A program made the position numbers and the translations under genes. The notes beneath the pieces were generated by a model. That model did no database searches, had not been told where the DNA came from, and was given only the letters and a program-made list of their open reading frames with translations. Below are positions 1 to 7,704 of a stretch of DNA of 17,965 nucleotides, one piece after another. The DNA lies in contig JAZUAN010000051.1 of assembly GCA_045638005.1 (NCBI GenBank), positions 1 through 17,965 on the forward strand. Direction: 5' to 3'. The number at the start of each line of letters is the position of its first letter. Position 1 is the first letter of the stretch. Origin of the DNA: URNF01 sp045638005. GTDB lineage: Bacteria; Bacillota; Clostridia; Oscillospirales; Acutalibacteraceae.

Positions 1-2
1 AT

Positions 3-3000
3 AGCCGCAAGGAAGGGGAGACCTATACCTTCTACGACGGTCCGCCGACCGCAAACGGTAAACCGCATATCGGTCACGTGCTCACCCGTGTAATCAAAGA
101 TAAGATCCCCCGTTATCGCACCATGAAAGGCTATATGGTCCCCCGTAAAGCGGGTTGGGATACCCACGGTCTGCCGGTTGAGTTGGAAGTGGAGAAGCTG
201 CTTGGATTAGACGGCAAAGAGCAGATCGAGACGTATGGACTTGACCCCTTTATCGACAAATGTAAAGAAAGCGTTTGGAAATATAAAGGCATGTGGGAGG
301 ATTTCTCCGCAACCGTCGGTTTCTGGGCGGATATGGACGACCCGTATGTCACCTATCACAACGATTTCATCGAGTCGGAGTGGTGGGCATTAAAACAGAT
401 CTGGGACAAAGGCCTTTTGTATAAGGGCTTTAAGATCGTGCCCTACTGCCCCCGCTGCGGTACGCCGCTGTCCAGCCATGAGGTAGCACAGGGTTACAAG
501 AACGTGAAAGAGCGCAGCGCCATTGTCCGCTTCAAAGTGGTGGGCGAGGATGCGTGGTTCCTCGCTTGGACCACCACTCCGTGGACCTTACCGTCCAATA
601 CCGCTCTGTGCGTCAATCCCAAAGACACCTATTGCCGCGTGAAAGCCGCTGACGGTCAGGTATACTATATGGCAGAAGAACTCTTAGATCGTGTGCTCGG
701 TAAACTTGCCGAGGGTGATACACCTGCCTATGAGATTTTGGATCGCTATGTCGGCACCGATCTCGAAAACAAAGAATATGAGCCGCTGTTTGACTGCGCG
801 CGTGCAAGAGCGGAGCAACAGCATAAAAAGGCGTTTTATGTCACCTGTGCGGATTATGTCACCATGACCGACGGTACCGGTATCGTGCATATCGCTCCCG
901 CCTTCGGTGAGGATGACGCGCAGGTGGGTCGCCGCTATGATCTGCCGTTTATTCAGTTGGTGGATGCAAAAGGTAACATGACCGAGGATACCCCCTTTGC
1001 AGGTCTGTTTGTCAAAAAAGCGGATCCGCTCGTTTTGCAGGATCTTGAAGACCGCGGTCAGCTGTTCGATGCGCCGAAATTCGAGCATGACTATCCTTTC
1101 TGCTGGCGTTGTGATACCCCGCTGCTCTACTACGCGAGAGAGTCCTGGTTTATCAAGATGACAAATGTGAAGGAAGACCTCATCCGCAACAACAACACCA
1201 TCAACTGGATTCCCGAAAGCATTGGTAAGGGTCGTTTTCGCGACTGGCTCATCAATGTGCAGGACTGGGGTGTCAGCCGCGACCGTTATTGGGGCACACC
1301 GCTCAACATCTGGGAATGCGAATGCGGTCACCGTCACTCTATCGGCAGTATCGCGGAGCTCAAAGAAATGTCCGATAACTGTCCCAATGATATTGAACTG
1401 CACCGTCCTTTTATCGACGCTGTTACCATCACCTGTCCCAAATGCGGAAAGCAGATGAAGCGTGTGTCCGAGGTGCTTGACTGTTGGTTTGACTCGGGTG
1501 CGATGCCGTTTGCACAGCATCATTATCCGTTTGAGAATAAGGATCTCTTTGAACAGCAGTTCCCCGCTGACTTCATTTCCGAAGCGGTGGACCAGACCCG
1601 TGGTTGGTTCTATTCGTTGCTTGCTATCTCCACTTTAATATTCAATAAAGCGCCGTACAGAAACGTTATCGTGCTGGGTCACGTGCAGGACGAAAACGGT
1701 CAAAAGATGTCCAAATCCAAGGGCAATGCTGTCGATCCGTTTGAAGCACTTGAAACCTATGGTGCTGATGCGATCCGTTGGTATTTCTACAGTAATTCCG
1801 CACCCTGGCTGCCCAACCGTTTCCACGGCAGAGCGGTCATGGAGGGTCAGCGCAAGCTGATGGGCACGCTGTGGAACACTTATGCGTTCTTTGTATTGTA
1901 CGCGGACATTGACAAGTTTGATGCCACTAAGTATACCCTCGAATACGACAAACTGTCGGTGATGGATAAATGGTTGCTGTCCAAACTCAACACGCTTGTG
2001 AAAGAGATGGACGAAAACCTGGCTAACTATCGTATCCCCGAAGCCGCGCGCGTATTGCAGGAGTTCGTGGATGAAATGAGTAACTGGTACGTCCGTCGTT
2101 CCCGTGAACGTTTCTGGGAGAGCGGTATGCCGCAGGATAAGATCAATGCGTATATGACCCTGTATACCGCGCTTGTTACCGTGTGTAAAGCGGCAGCACC
2201 CATGATTCCGTTCATGACCGAGGATATCTATCAGAACCTCGTGCGTTCTTTGGATGATACCGCCCCCGAAAGCATCCATTTGTGCGACTATCCCACCGTT
2301 AATGAACAGTTTATTGATAAAGAGCTGGAAGCTGCGATGGAAGAGGTGTTGCAGGTGGTGGTACTCGGCCGTGCCGCTCGCAACGGTTCCAACCGCAAAA
2401 ACCGTCAGCCGCTCGCGAAAATGTATGTGAAAGCGGAAACGGCACTGTCCGAACTGTATCAGCAGATCATCGAGGAAGAACTCAATGTCAAAGCGGTGGA
2501 ATTCGTCGCCGATACCTCTGCGTTCTCCTCTTATACCTTCAAGCCGCAGCTCAAAACCGTCGGCCCGAAATTCGGCAAACAGCTGGGCGAAATCCGCACT
2601 GCACTTGCCGAAATTGACGGCAATGCGGCGATGGCAGAGCTCACTGCGAACGGTGTGCTGACTTTGGCGCTCCCGTCGGGTGAAGTGAAATTGGCAGAAG
2701 AAGACCTGCTGATTGACACCGCACAGCAGGAAGGCTACTTCACCATTGCCGACCGTGGTGTGACGGTGGTGTTGGATACCACTCTGACCCCCGAACTGAT
2801 CGAAGAGGGCTTTGTGCGTGAGGTCATCAGCAAACTGCAGACCATGCGCAAAGAAGCAGGCTTTGAAGTGACCGACCATATCACTGTGTTTGTCAATGGC
2901 AACGAAAATCTTGCTGAACTCATCACCCGTAATGCAGAAACTATCTGCGAAGATGTCTTGGCAGATGGCATCGTCATGCAGGAAACTGACGGTTTCGTCA

Positions 3001-3053
3001 AAGAATGGGATATCAACGGCGAAAAGGTTACCTTCGGCGTGAAGAAAAACTAA
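3..3053 (+). CDS. ileS: Isoleucyl-tRNA synthetase, IleS2 (eukaryote-like) type, 5' end missing
   Basis: Cytoplasmic class I aminoacyl-tRNA synthetase that charges tRNA-Ile with isoleucine. The reading frame is open from the first bases of the window, so the start lies upstream; I estimate about 25-30 N-terminal residues are missing. The HIGH motif is canonical at nt 66-77 (in GPPTANGKPHIGH) and KMSKS is at nt 1704-1718. The CP1 editing domain shows WTTTPWTLPSNTA and GTGIVHIAPAFGEDD. Cysteine pairs CPRC, CWRC, CECG and CPKC suggest zinc sites. The anticodon-binding region includes NWYVRRSRERFW, and the protein ends with FGVKKN without the C-terminal zinc finger of IleS1. The YCPRCGTPLSSHEVAQGY block resembles eukaryotic and IleS2 enzymes rather than the common bacterial IleS1. 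In that family IleS2 is linked to natural mupirocin tolerance; that is inference here. A strong terminator follows directly. Confidence 0.97.
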   Translation, partial: SRKEGETYTFYDGPPTANGKPHIGHVLTRVIKDKIPRYRTMKGYMVPRKAGWDTHGLPVELEVEKLLGLDGKEQIETYGLDPFIDKCKESVWKYKGMWEDFSATVGFWADMDDPYVTYHNDFIESEWWALKQIWDKGLLYKGFKIVPYCPRCGTPLSSHEVAQGYKNVKERSAIVRFKVVGEDAWFLAWTTTPWTLPSNTALCVNPKDTYCRVKAADGQVYYMAEELLDRVLGKLAEGDTPAYEILDRYVGTDLENKEYEPLFDCARARAEQQHKKAFYVTCADYVTMTDGTGIVHIAPAFGEDDAQVGRRYDLPFIQLVDAKGNMTEDTPFAGLFVKKADPLVLQDLEDRGQLFDAPKFEHDYPFCWRCDTPLLYYARESWFIKMTNVKEDLIRNNNTINWIPESIGKGRFRDWLINVQDWGVSRDRYWGTPLNIWECECGHRHSIGSIAELKEMSDNCPNDIELHRPFIDAVTITCPKCGKQMKRVSEVLDCWFDSGAMPFAQHHYPFENKDLFEQQFPADFISEAVDQTRGWFYSLLAISTLIFNKAPYRNVIVLGHVQDENGQKMSKSKGNAVDPFEALETYGADAIRWYFYSNSAPWLPNRFHGRAVMEGQRKLMGTLWNTYAFFVLYADIDKFDATKYTLEYDKLSVMDKWLLSKLNTLVKEMDENLANYRIPEAARVLQEFVDEMSNWYVRRSRERFWESGMPQDKINAYMTLYTALVTVCKAAAPMIPFMTEDIYQNLVRSLDDTAPESIHLCDYPTVNEQFIDKELEAAMEEVLQVVVLGRAARNGSNRKNRQPLAKMYVKAETALSELYQQIIEEELNVKAVEFVADTSAFSSYTFKPQLKTVGPKFGKQLGEIRTALAEIDGNAAMAELTANGVLTLALPSGEVKLAEEDLLIDTAQQEGYFTIADRGVTVVLDTTLTPELIEEGFVREVISKLQTMRKEAGFEVTDHITVFVNGNENLAELITRNAETICEDVLADGIVMQETDGFVKEWDINGEKVTFGVKKN

Positions 3054-3054
3054 T

Positions 3055-3090
3055 AAAAAGCGTGTGATACTATGGTATCACACGCTTTTT
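3055..3090 (+). terminator. Intrinsic terminator after ileS
   Basis: A perfect 16-bp stem (3055-3070 with 3075-3090) with a 4-nt TATG loop begins just after the ileS stop codon and ends in a T-run. The A-run on its left side means it could also work on the minus strand. Confidence 0.93.
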
Positions 3091-3094
3091 ATTT

Positions 3095-3123
3095 TTGTAT
3101 TTTTCGCGAGATGGTGCTACAAT
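3095..3123 (+). promoter_or_regulatory. Probable sigma-A promoter of the decayed GH31 locus
   Basis: TTGTAT at 3095-3100 and TACAAT at 3118-3123 are separated by 17 bp, just after the ileS terminator and about 25 nt before a GGAGGGA ribosome site and an ATG. The -35 is only a partial match. It suggests the hydrolase locus began with its own promoter. Confidence 0.5.
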
Positions 3124-3148
3124 CAAGACAAGATATGGAGGGAGCGAT

Positions 3149-4078
3149 ATGGCAGCATTTGACCAATCTTTTCCCAAACAATTTGATGTGCAGTTACACA
3201 CATGGGGTGCTCTGCAAGAGGTGTTGCAAACCAAAGCAGTGTGCGTGCTTTGGCGGCGACGAAGCGAGCACGTGGTTCGGTCTTGAACAGGTAGTGTTCG
3301 GTATTCTGTCGCTTTCCAGCTGCGGCTTTAGTTTCTGGGGCAGTGATCTCGGTGGCTTTTTCGGTACCCCTTCCACCGACATTTATTGTCGTTGGTTGGA
3401 GTTTGCTACCTTCTCGCCGCTGATGCGTGCGCACGGTATCATTGTCGCAAAAGATCCGTGGAATTTCGGTGAGAAAGCGGTTGCGGCTTTCAAAAAGTAT
3501 TTTGCATTGCGCGAATCTATCCTTGATACCCTCTATTCCGCTGCTGTACATTCCCATAAAACCGGTGAACCGATGCTCAAAGCACTTGCGGTCGCGTTCC
3601 CGGGTGAAACGGAACTTTTCAATGTGGGAGATGAATATCTCTTCTGTGACAGCCTGCTTGTAGCGCCGATTATCAAGGAAAACATCACCTTTCGCGAGGT
3701 AAAACTGCCTGTTGGCAACTGGACCGATCTTTGGACCGGCGAGGTTATAAAAGGCGGCAAGACCATTACCTGCGACGTGCCACAGGATCATATTGCGGCG
3801 TTTGTAAAGGAAAACACCTTGCTTCCCGTGAGCGCGGATGCGGGCGGTTCGCTAACCGCACTATGCGGCGAAAAAACCGACATTTATCTCATCACCACTC
3901 ATACAGGCGCAAAAACACATACAATTTACTTCGAAAACGGCAAAAAAACGTTTCTGTCAGTTATAAAGACGGCGTTTTAGTGGTAGACGGCGATGTAGAC
4001 AGACCTGTAATGGCGTTCGACTTTACACCAAACAAGATCCTTGTGAACGGTGAGGAAGGAGGTGCTTTCGGTGGTTAA
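3149..4078 (+). pseudogene. Glycoside hydrolase family 31 (alpha-glucosidase-like), internally deleted and frameshifted
   Basis: GH31 enzymes hydrolyse alpha-glycosidic links using an Asp nucleophile and an Asp acid/base. An ATG at 3149 follows a good ribosome site (3137-3143) and opens a short frame starting MAAFDQSFPKQF. From about nt 3240 the other forward frame carries a clear GH31 C-terminal half: GGDEASTWFGLEQ with the presumed acid/base Asp, then WGSDLGGFFGTPSTD, RWLEFATFSPLMRAHG, and DSLLVAPIIKE leading into the beta-sandwich domain. The catalytic nucleophile region and most of the N-terminal domains are absent, so a few hundred codons appear deleted around 3195-3255. A second break lies at the A7 run 3942-3948: the frame closes at 3980, but the adjacent frame continues with NVSVSYKDGVLVVDGDVD to a stop at 4078. 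The remnant is unlikely to be active. Its last codons overlap the next open frame, so the two were probably co-translated originally. Confidence 0.85.
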
Positions 4079-4622
4079 AATGTTTTCTACGACAAAATGG
4101 TTTGAAAGTGATTGGAAATACCGCTCGGATACGGTGGAAGACCGTGAAGTTTCCCTGCCGCATTATGCGGATAGGGAGGATACCGGTGTTTCCTACGTCA
4201 AAGAATTCAAATGCGCCTGCAAAGAGGGCACCCGCTATCTTTTCTATTGCGAGGGCAATCCGTTACCGCTGACGGCCAGACTCAACGGAAAAGTGCTTGA
4301 TCGCGTGGAGGAGATTGACGGCATCTGTCACTGGGATATGACCCCCTTCCTCGCGGCGGATAATACGCTCGTTTTGTCGGTTGGCGAGGGCGATGCCCGC
4401 CCCGGCGTTTATCGCAATGTATGGCTGCGAGAGGTGGATGCCGTTTCGGTATCCGCACTACCGTCCGTTGAAACCTATGCGGCGGCTAATGAGATCGCTA
4501 CCCTGCGCACTGCGCTTACATTGGATAATGTGACGGACATGCCGGCCATGGTGACGGTGGAGTATGTGTTGTTGTCCGGTACTGAAACAGTACATGCGAA
4601 TATGCACAAAACCATCGTGTGA
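4071..4622 (+). pseudogene. GH2-type beta-glycosidase N-terminal fragment (sugar-binding and Ig-like domains only)
   Basis: The likely start is GTG 4071 (or ATG 4080), preceded by AGGAGG at 4058-4063 and overlapping the end of the GH31 remnant by 8 nt. The roughly 183 residues look like the jelly-roll sugar-binding domain of GH2 enzymes: a W at the start of the domain, GVSYVKEF, LNGKVLDRVEEIDGICHWDMTPFL, then NTLVLSV and RPGVYRNVWL. The beginning of an Ig-like domain follows (TLDNVTDMPAMVTVEYVLLSG). GH2 enzymes normally run to 600-1000 residues with a TIM barrel, which is absent here. The frame ends in GTGTGA at 4617-4622, and another open frame begins on the same bases. I take it as a truncated remnant; a free-standing carbohydrate-binding protein is less likely. 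The family call rests on recognition of the domain pattern only. Confidence 0.65.
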
Positions 4623-4894
4623 CCGACTTTGAGGATGAAGTGGAATTTACCCCCTACACCTCCGGTATTATCCGCGCAGAGGAGGAATTTGCGGTGGATA
4701 CCGGTATTGCATCGGATGCGCACGGTAATGTGGTCTCTTCCGGTAAAAAGGTGACCGAGACAACCGCAGGATACCGTGTGCCGTTCAAAAACGGTATGGC
4801 ATCGGTGCGGTATTCCGCTAAAAACAATTCTCGCTTCACAGCGGTGTCTGCGGAATGCTCGCTCGGAAAAGAAACGGTATTTATCAATTATTAA
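4619..4894 (+). pseudogene. Downstream fragment of the GH2-like gene, unrecognised domain
   Basis: An open frame of about 91 codons begins at GTG 4619, overlapping the previous stop, with no ribosome site of its own. I do not recognise the family. The sequence is beta-rich and acidic (TDFEDEVEFTPYTSGII, then a Gly/Lys-rich stretch and VRYSAKNNSRFTAVSAEC). It has no signal peptide or membrane segment. Position and composition suggest the C-terminal end of the same protein as the upstream fragment, now in another frame after an indel or an internal deletion. It stops 15 nt before a terminator, so it is the last part of the locus. A separate small coupled gene cannot be excluded. Confidence 0.5.
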
Positions 4895-4909
4895 GTATAT
4901 TGCTGTGAC

Positions 4910-4940
4910 AAATGCCGCCTGCACACGCAGGCGGCATTTT
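4910..4940 (+). terminator. Intrinsic terminator closing the decayed hydrolase locus
   Basis: A perfect 13-bp GC-rich stem (4910-4922 with 4927-4939), loop ACAC, followed by TTTT. It separates the hydrolase remnants from the feo promoter. Confidence 0.92.
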
Positions 4941-4961
4941 CCAAATATTTTCAAAAAAGGG

Positions 4962-4990
4962 TTGACAAACTAAGGGATAGTAGGTATAAT
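4962..4990 (+). promoter_or_regulatory. Consensus sigma-A promoter of the feo operon
   Basis: TTGACA at 4962-4967 and TATAAT at 4985-4990 are both perfect consensus hexamers with the optimal 17-bp spacer. Transcription would start near 4997, inside the first palindromic operator. A promoter this strong would be expected to need tight repression. Confidence 0.93.
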
Positions 4991-5022
4991 GCATAGAGGT
5001 TAGCATGTGCTAACCTCTATGC
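4991..5022. promoter_or_regulatory. feo operator 1: long palindrome on the transcription start
   Basis: Two 15-base arms (4991-5005 and 5008-5022) are perfectly complementary around a 2-nt centre. The core GTTAGCA-N2-TGCTAAC spans 4999-5014. It begins directly after the -10 box, so a bound repressor would block initiation. The likely regulator is a metal-dependent DtxR/IdeR-like or Fur-like protein; this is inferred from gene context and motif style. Confidence 0.8.
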
Positions 5023-5032
5023 AAGACGAACG

Positions 5033-5048
5033 GTTAGCATTTGCTAAT
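5033..5048. promoter_or_regulatory. feo operator 2
   Basis: A second GTTAGCA-N2-TGCTAAT palindrome with one end mismatch. Its centre lies 34 bp from that of operator 1, about three helical turns, which would place two regulator dimers on nearly the same face of the DNA. Confidence 0.7.
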
Positions 5049-5096
5049 CAATGCGATTTTGCTGTCAGTTTATGTAGCGAAAACGTGGTGATACAT

Positions 5097-5309
5097 ATGA
5101 CTTTGAAAGATGCAAAAGAAGGTATTGAATATATCATTCAGCAGATACAGACAGACGATGAGGAGTTGGATGCCTTCTTGTTTTCTCTCGGCTGTTACAG
5201 TGGGGAAACCATTACGGTGGTGTCGCATCTGAAGGGTGGTTGTATCGTTTCCATTAAGGACGCCAGATATAATATCGACAATCAGTTAGCACAGGCAATC
5301 ATTATCTGA
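5097..5309 (+). CDS. feoA: FeoA-family iron(II) transport accessory protein
   Basis: A small cytosolic SH3-like protein that works with FeoB in ferrous iron uptake. It has 70 residues, close to the usual 75-80. The start ATG 5097 gives MTLKDAKEGIEYIIQQI; the open frame extends upstream to GTG 5007, but that part would encode the operator region and is not FeoA-like. The ribosome site is weak (GTGGTG at about 5085-5090). The central region matches the FeoA pattern of a Gly turn, a hydrophobic strand, then GGCIVSIKDARYNIDNQLAQAI, where family members usually have a 'plurals of G, R, L, A' end segment. It is the first gene after the operators and is followed by a weak stem-loop before feoB, which would allow feoA and feoB to be made in different amounts. 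Confidence 0.88.
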   Translation: MTLKDAKEGIEYIIQQIQTDDEELDAFLFSLGCYSGETITVVSHLKGGCIVSIKDARYNIDNQLAQAIII

Positions 5310-5317
5310 AAAAGCCG

Positions 5318-5342
5318 AAAACAGTCTGCTGATTGTTTTTTT
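5318..5342 (+). terminator. Weak terminator or attenuator between feoA and feoB
   Basis: A 9-bp A/T-rich stem with one G-T pair (5318-5326 with 5331-5339), loop TGCT, runs into a T-stretch just after feoA. The stem is weak, so partial read-through into feoB is more likely than a full stop. Confidence 0.6.
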
Positions 5343-5350
5343 GCTCAATG

Positions 5351-5366
5351 GTTAGCGAACGCTAAC
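5351..5366. promoter_or_regulatory. feo operator 3, between feoA and feoB
   Basis: A perfect GTTAGCG-N2-CGCTAAC palindrome with the same 7-2-7 layout as the two upstream sites, 53 nt before the feoB start. I see no convincing promoter here; TTGAAA at 5367-5372 lacks a well-spaced -10. It could control an unseen feoB promoter or act as a roadblock. Confidence 0.75.
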
Positions 5367-5418
5367 TTGAAACTTGTAACTGCATCCGCGAGGATTTATT
5401 GTTGAGGAGGAACCCAAA

Positions 5419-7479
5419 ATGAGAATTGCTTTGACAGGCAATCCGAACTCCGGTAAAACCACTATGTACAACGCGTTGACCGGTCGCAATGAAAAGGTCG
5501 GCAACTGGGCGGGTGTTACCGTAGACAAAAAGGAACACCCTATTAAAAAGGCGTACTATGCGGGTGATGAGCAGTTGATCGCTGTTGATCTTCCCGGTGC
5601 GTATTCCATGTCTCCCTTCACCGGCGAGGAGAACATCACCAGTGCTTATGTAAAGAAGGAAAACCCCGATGTAATCATCAATATTGTGGATGCTTCCAAC
5701 CTGAGCCGCAGTCTTTTCTTTACCACACAGCTGTTGGAACTCGGCATTCCGATGGTGGTTGCGCTGAATAAAAGCGACATCAATAAGAAAAAGGAGACGA
5801 AAATCGATACAGACGGTCTGTCCGAAAAACTCGGTTGTCCGGTGGTGAATACGGTTTCCACTTCTGCTGATGGTCTCAAAGCGGTTGTGGAGATGGCGAT
5901 AAAGCAGGTCAACACGCTGCAAAAGGCGCCGTATAGCCAAGGTGAGGTAGATTTCACCGATAAAAAGGCGGTCGAAGCGGCTGACCGCAGACGCTTTGAA
6001 TTTGTCAACCGCATTGTGAAAACAGTGGAGACCCGCAAGGTTTTGACCAAGGACAAAAACTTCGGCGATAAGATCGACGCAGTGCTCACCAATAAATGGT
6101 TGGGTATTCCGATTTTTGCGGTTGTTATGTTTTTGGTGTTTCAGATCTCGCAGACCTGGCTTGGCAACTGGATCGCGGAAGGTATTGAATTCGAAAATGG
6201 AACGACCATTCCCGGTTTGGTACCGCTGTTAGAAGTGTTCCAAGGCTGGGTAGGTGAGTTGCTCTCCGATGCAAATCCGCTGTTATCTGCCATTCTCGTG
6301 GATGGTGTTATCGGTGGCGTGGTTGCCGTTGTCGGCTTTTTGCCTCTCGTGATGGTGATGTACTTCCTGCTGGCATTGCTTGAAGATTGCGGCTATATGT
6401 CTCGCGTCGCGGTGGTGTTGGATCCCATCTTCAAGAAGGTTGGTCTTTCCGGCAGATCGGTTATTCCTTTTGTTATCGGTATTGGTTGTGCGGTTCCGGG
6501 TGTTATGGCATCCCGTACCATCCGTAACGAGCGTGAGCGCAGAGCTACCGCCATGCTCACTCCCTTTATGCCTTGCGGCGCGAAAATTCCCGTTATTTCG
6601 TTGTTCGCTGGTGCGTTTTTCGAGAATGCAGGTTGGGTAAGCTTTACCATGTACCTCACGGGTATCGTGGTTATCTTCCTCGGCGCACTGCTTGTGAATA
6701 AAATTACGGGATATAAAGCGAAAAAATCCTTCTTTATTATCGAATTGCCTGAATATAAGGCGCCGTCTTTATGGGGCGCTTTCAAATCTATGTGCAGCCG
6801 CGGTTGGGCGTATATCGTGAAAGCCGCTACCATCATCCTTCTCTGCAATATGGTCGTTCAGCTCATGCAGACTTTTGATTGGAGCTTCCGCGTGGCCCAA
6901 ACCGCTGATACTTCCATCCTTGCTTCTATCGGCGCGCCGTTCGCCTACCTGCTCGTTCCGATTGTGGGTGTTGTCAGTTGGGAGCTTGCGGCGGCGGCTA
7001 TCACCGGCTTTATCGCCAAAGAAAACGTTGTCGGCACTCTGGCTGTGTGCTTTGTCGGTCTTGAAAATCTTATTGATACCGAAGAACTCGCGCTCATGGA
7101 GGGTGCGGGTGCTGAGGTCGCGGGCATTATGGCAATTACCAAGGTTGCCGCGCTTGCATACCTCATGTTCAATTTGTTTTCCCCGCCGTGCTTTGCTGCT
7201 ATCGGTGCGATGAATGCGGAAATGAAGAGCGCTAAATGGCTTTGGGGCGGTATCGGTTTGCAGCTTGGTTTCGGTTACACGATCGGCTACCTGATTTATA
7301 CCGTCGGTACGCTTATCACCGCGCCTGCAATGCTGGGTGTTTTCGCTGCGATTGCCGGTCTGATTGCCGTGGCGATTATGGCAGCGATCGTCGTAATGCT
7401 TATATGTAATTCCGAGAAAAAGCTCAAAGCTGAATATGCGTTGAAAGCCCAAAATAAAAAAGAACACGCTGTGAAGTGA
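5419..7479 (+). CDS. feoB: Ferrous iron transport protein B (GTPase-coupled permease)
   Basis: Membrane Fe(II) importer with an N-terminal G domain. At 686 residues it is of normal length. ATG 5419 follows GAGGAGG at 5404-5410. G-domain motifs are G1 GNPNSGKT (7-14), switch I NWAGVTVDKKEH, G3 DLPG (57-60) and G4 NKSD (117-120). From about residue 225 the protein is a multi-helix permease with two Gate-type repeats. It holds the conserved Cys motifs IGIGCAVPGVMASR and FMPCGAKIPV, the latter Cys regions having been proposed to line the iron path. The C-terminus is a Lys-rich cytosolic tail. It is preceded by an operator and an attenuator-like stem and followed after 4 nt by the Cys-rich small protein, so all three genes form one ferrous iron operon, typical of anaerobes. 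No disruption is seen. Confidence 0.98.
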   Translation: MRIALTGNPNSGKTTMYNALTGRNEKVGNWAGVTVDKKEHPIKKAYYAGDEQLIAVDLPGAYSMSPFTGEENITSAYVKKENPDVIINIVDASNLSRSLFFTTQLLELGIPMVVALNKSDINKKKETKIDTDGLSEKLGCPVVNTVSTSADGLKAVVEMAIKQVNTLQKAPYSQGEVDFTDKKAVEAADRRRFEFVNRIVKTVETRKVLTKDKNFGDKIDAVLTNKWLGIPIFAVVMFLVFQISQTWLGNWIAEGIEFENGTTIPGLVPLLEVFQGWVGELLSDANPLLSAILVDGVIGGVVAVVGFLPLVMVMYFLLALLEDCGYMSRVAVVLDPIFKKVGLSGRSVIPFVIGIGCAVPGVMASRTIRNERERRATAMLTPFMPCGAKIPVISLFAGAFFENAGWVSFTMYLTGIVVIFLGALLVNKITGYKAKKSFFIIELPEYKAPSLWGAFKSMCSRGWAYIVKAATIILLCNMVVQLMQTFDWSFRVAQTADTSILASIGAPFAYLLVPIVGVVSWELAAAAITGFIAKENVVGTLAVCFVGLENLIDTEELALMEGAGAEVAGIMAITKVAALAYLMFNLFSPPCFAAIGAMNAEMKSAKWLWGGIGLQLGFGYTIGYLIYTVGTLITAPAMLGVFAAIAGLIAVAIMAAIVVMLICNSEKKLKAEYALKAQNKKEHAVK

Positions 7480-7483
7480 TTGT

Positions 7484-7657
7484 ATGAAAGATTTTATAAT
7501 TATTGCGATCTTGATATGTATTGCCGCCTGCATTATTTTGTATCTGTATAAAGCGAAAAAACGCGGTGAAGCTTGTATCGGGTGCCCGTATTCCAAACAA
7601 TGCGGCAGTAAATGTAACGGCGGTTGTCATACCGCCAAGACGGATAGTGACGAATAA
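7484..7657 (+). CDS. FeoB-associated Cys-rich small membrane protein (57 aa)
   Basis: ATG 7484 lies 4 nt after the feoB stop and encodes 57 residues. It has a short N-terminus, one hydrophobic helix (about residues 4-22, FIIIAILICIAACIILYLY), a basic KAKKR stop-transfer segment, and then a Cys cluster CIGCPYSKQC-GSKCNGGC with six cysteines, suited to metal binding on the cytosolic side. This layout and location match the FeoB-associated Cys-rich membrane protein family found after feoB in Clostridia; its role is not settled and is thought to be in handling iron at the FeoB exit. No separate ribosome site is obvious, so translation is probably coupled to feoB. Confidence 0.88.
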   Translation: MKDFIIIAILICIAACIILYLYKAKKRGEACIGCPYSKQCGSKCNGGCHTAKTDSDE

Positions 7658-7661
7658 AAGA

Positions 7662-7704
7662 GCAGTGGCTGTGCACGACATGGTGCACGGCCACTGCTTT
7701 TTTT
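7662..7704. terminator. Bidirectional terminator between the feo operon and the convergent five-gene operon
   Basis: A 15-bp stem with one G-T pair (7662-7676 with 7683-7697), loop GACATG, then T7. An A-run on the left side allows use from the minus strand as well, where the eamA-type gene stops at 7703. Confidence 0.92.

Noticed and set aside
1635..2879. 414-codon open frame antisense to ileS
   Set aside because: It lies entirely within conserved ileS sequence, is His/Phe/Gln-rich as expected for a shadow frame, and has no start signals.
3942..3948. Programmed -1 frameshifting at the A7 run in the GH31 remnant
   Set aside because: The zero-frame phase does not match the classical slippery heptamer layout, there is no clear stimulatory stem, and the gene also lacks its catalytic core, so decay is the simpler reading.
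5007..5096. Longer FeoA start at GTG 5007
   Set aside because: The extra 30 codons would be encoded by the operator region and have no FeoA similarity; ATG 5097 gives the normal family length.
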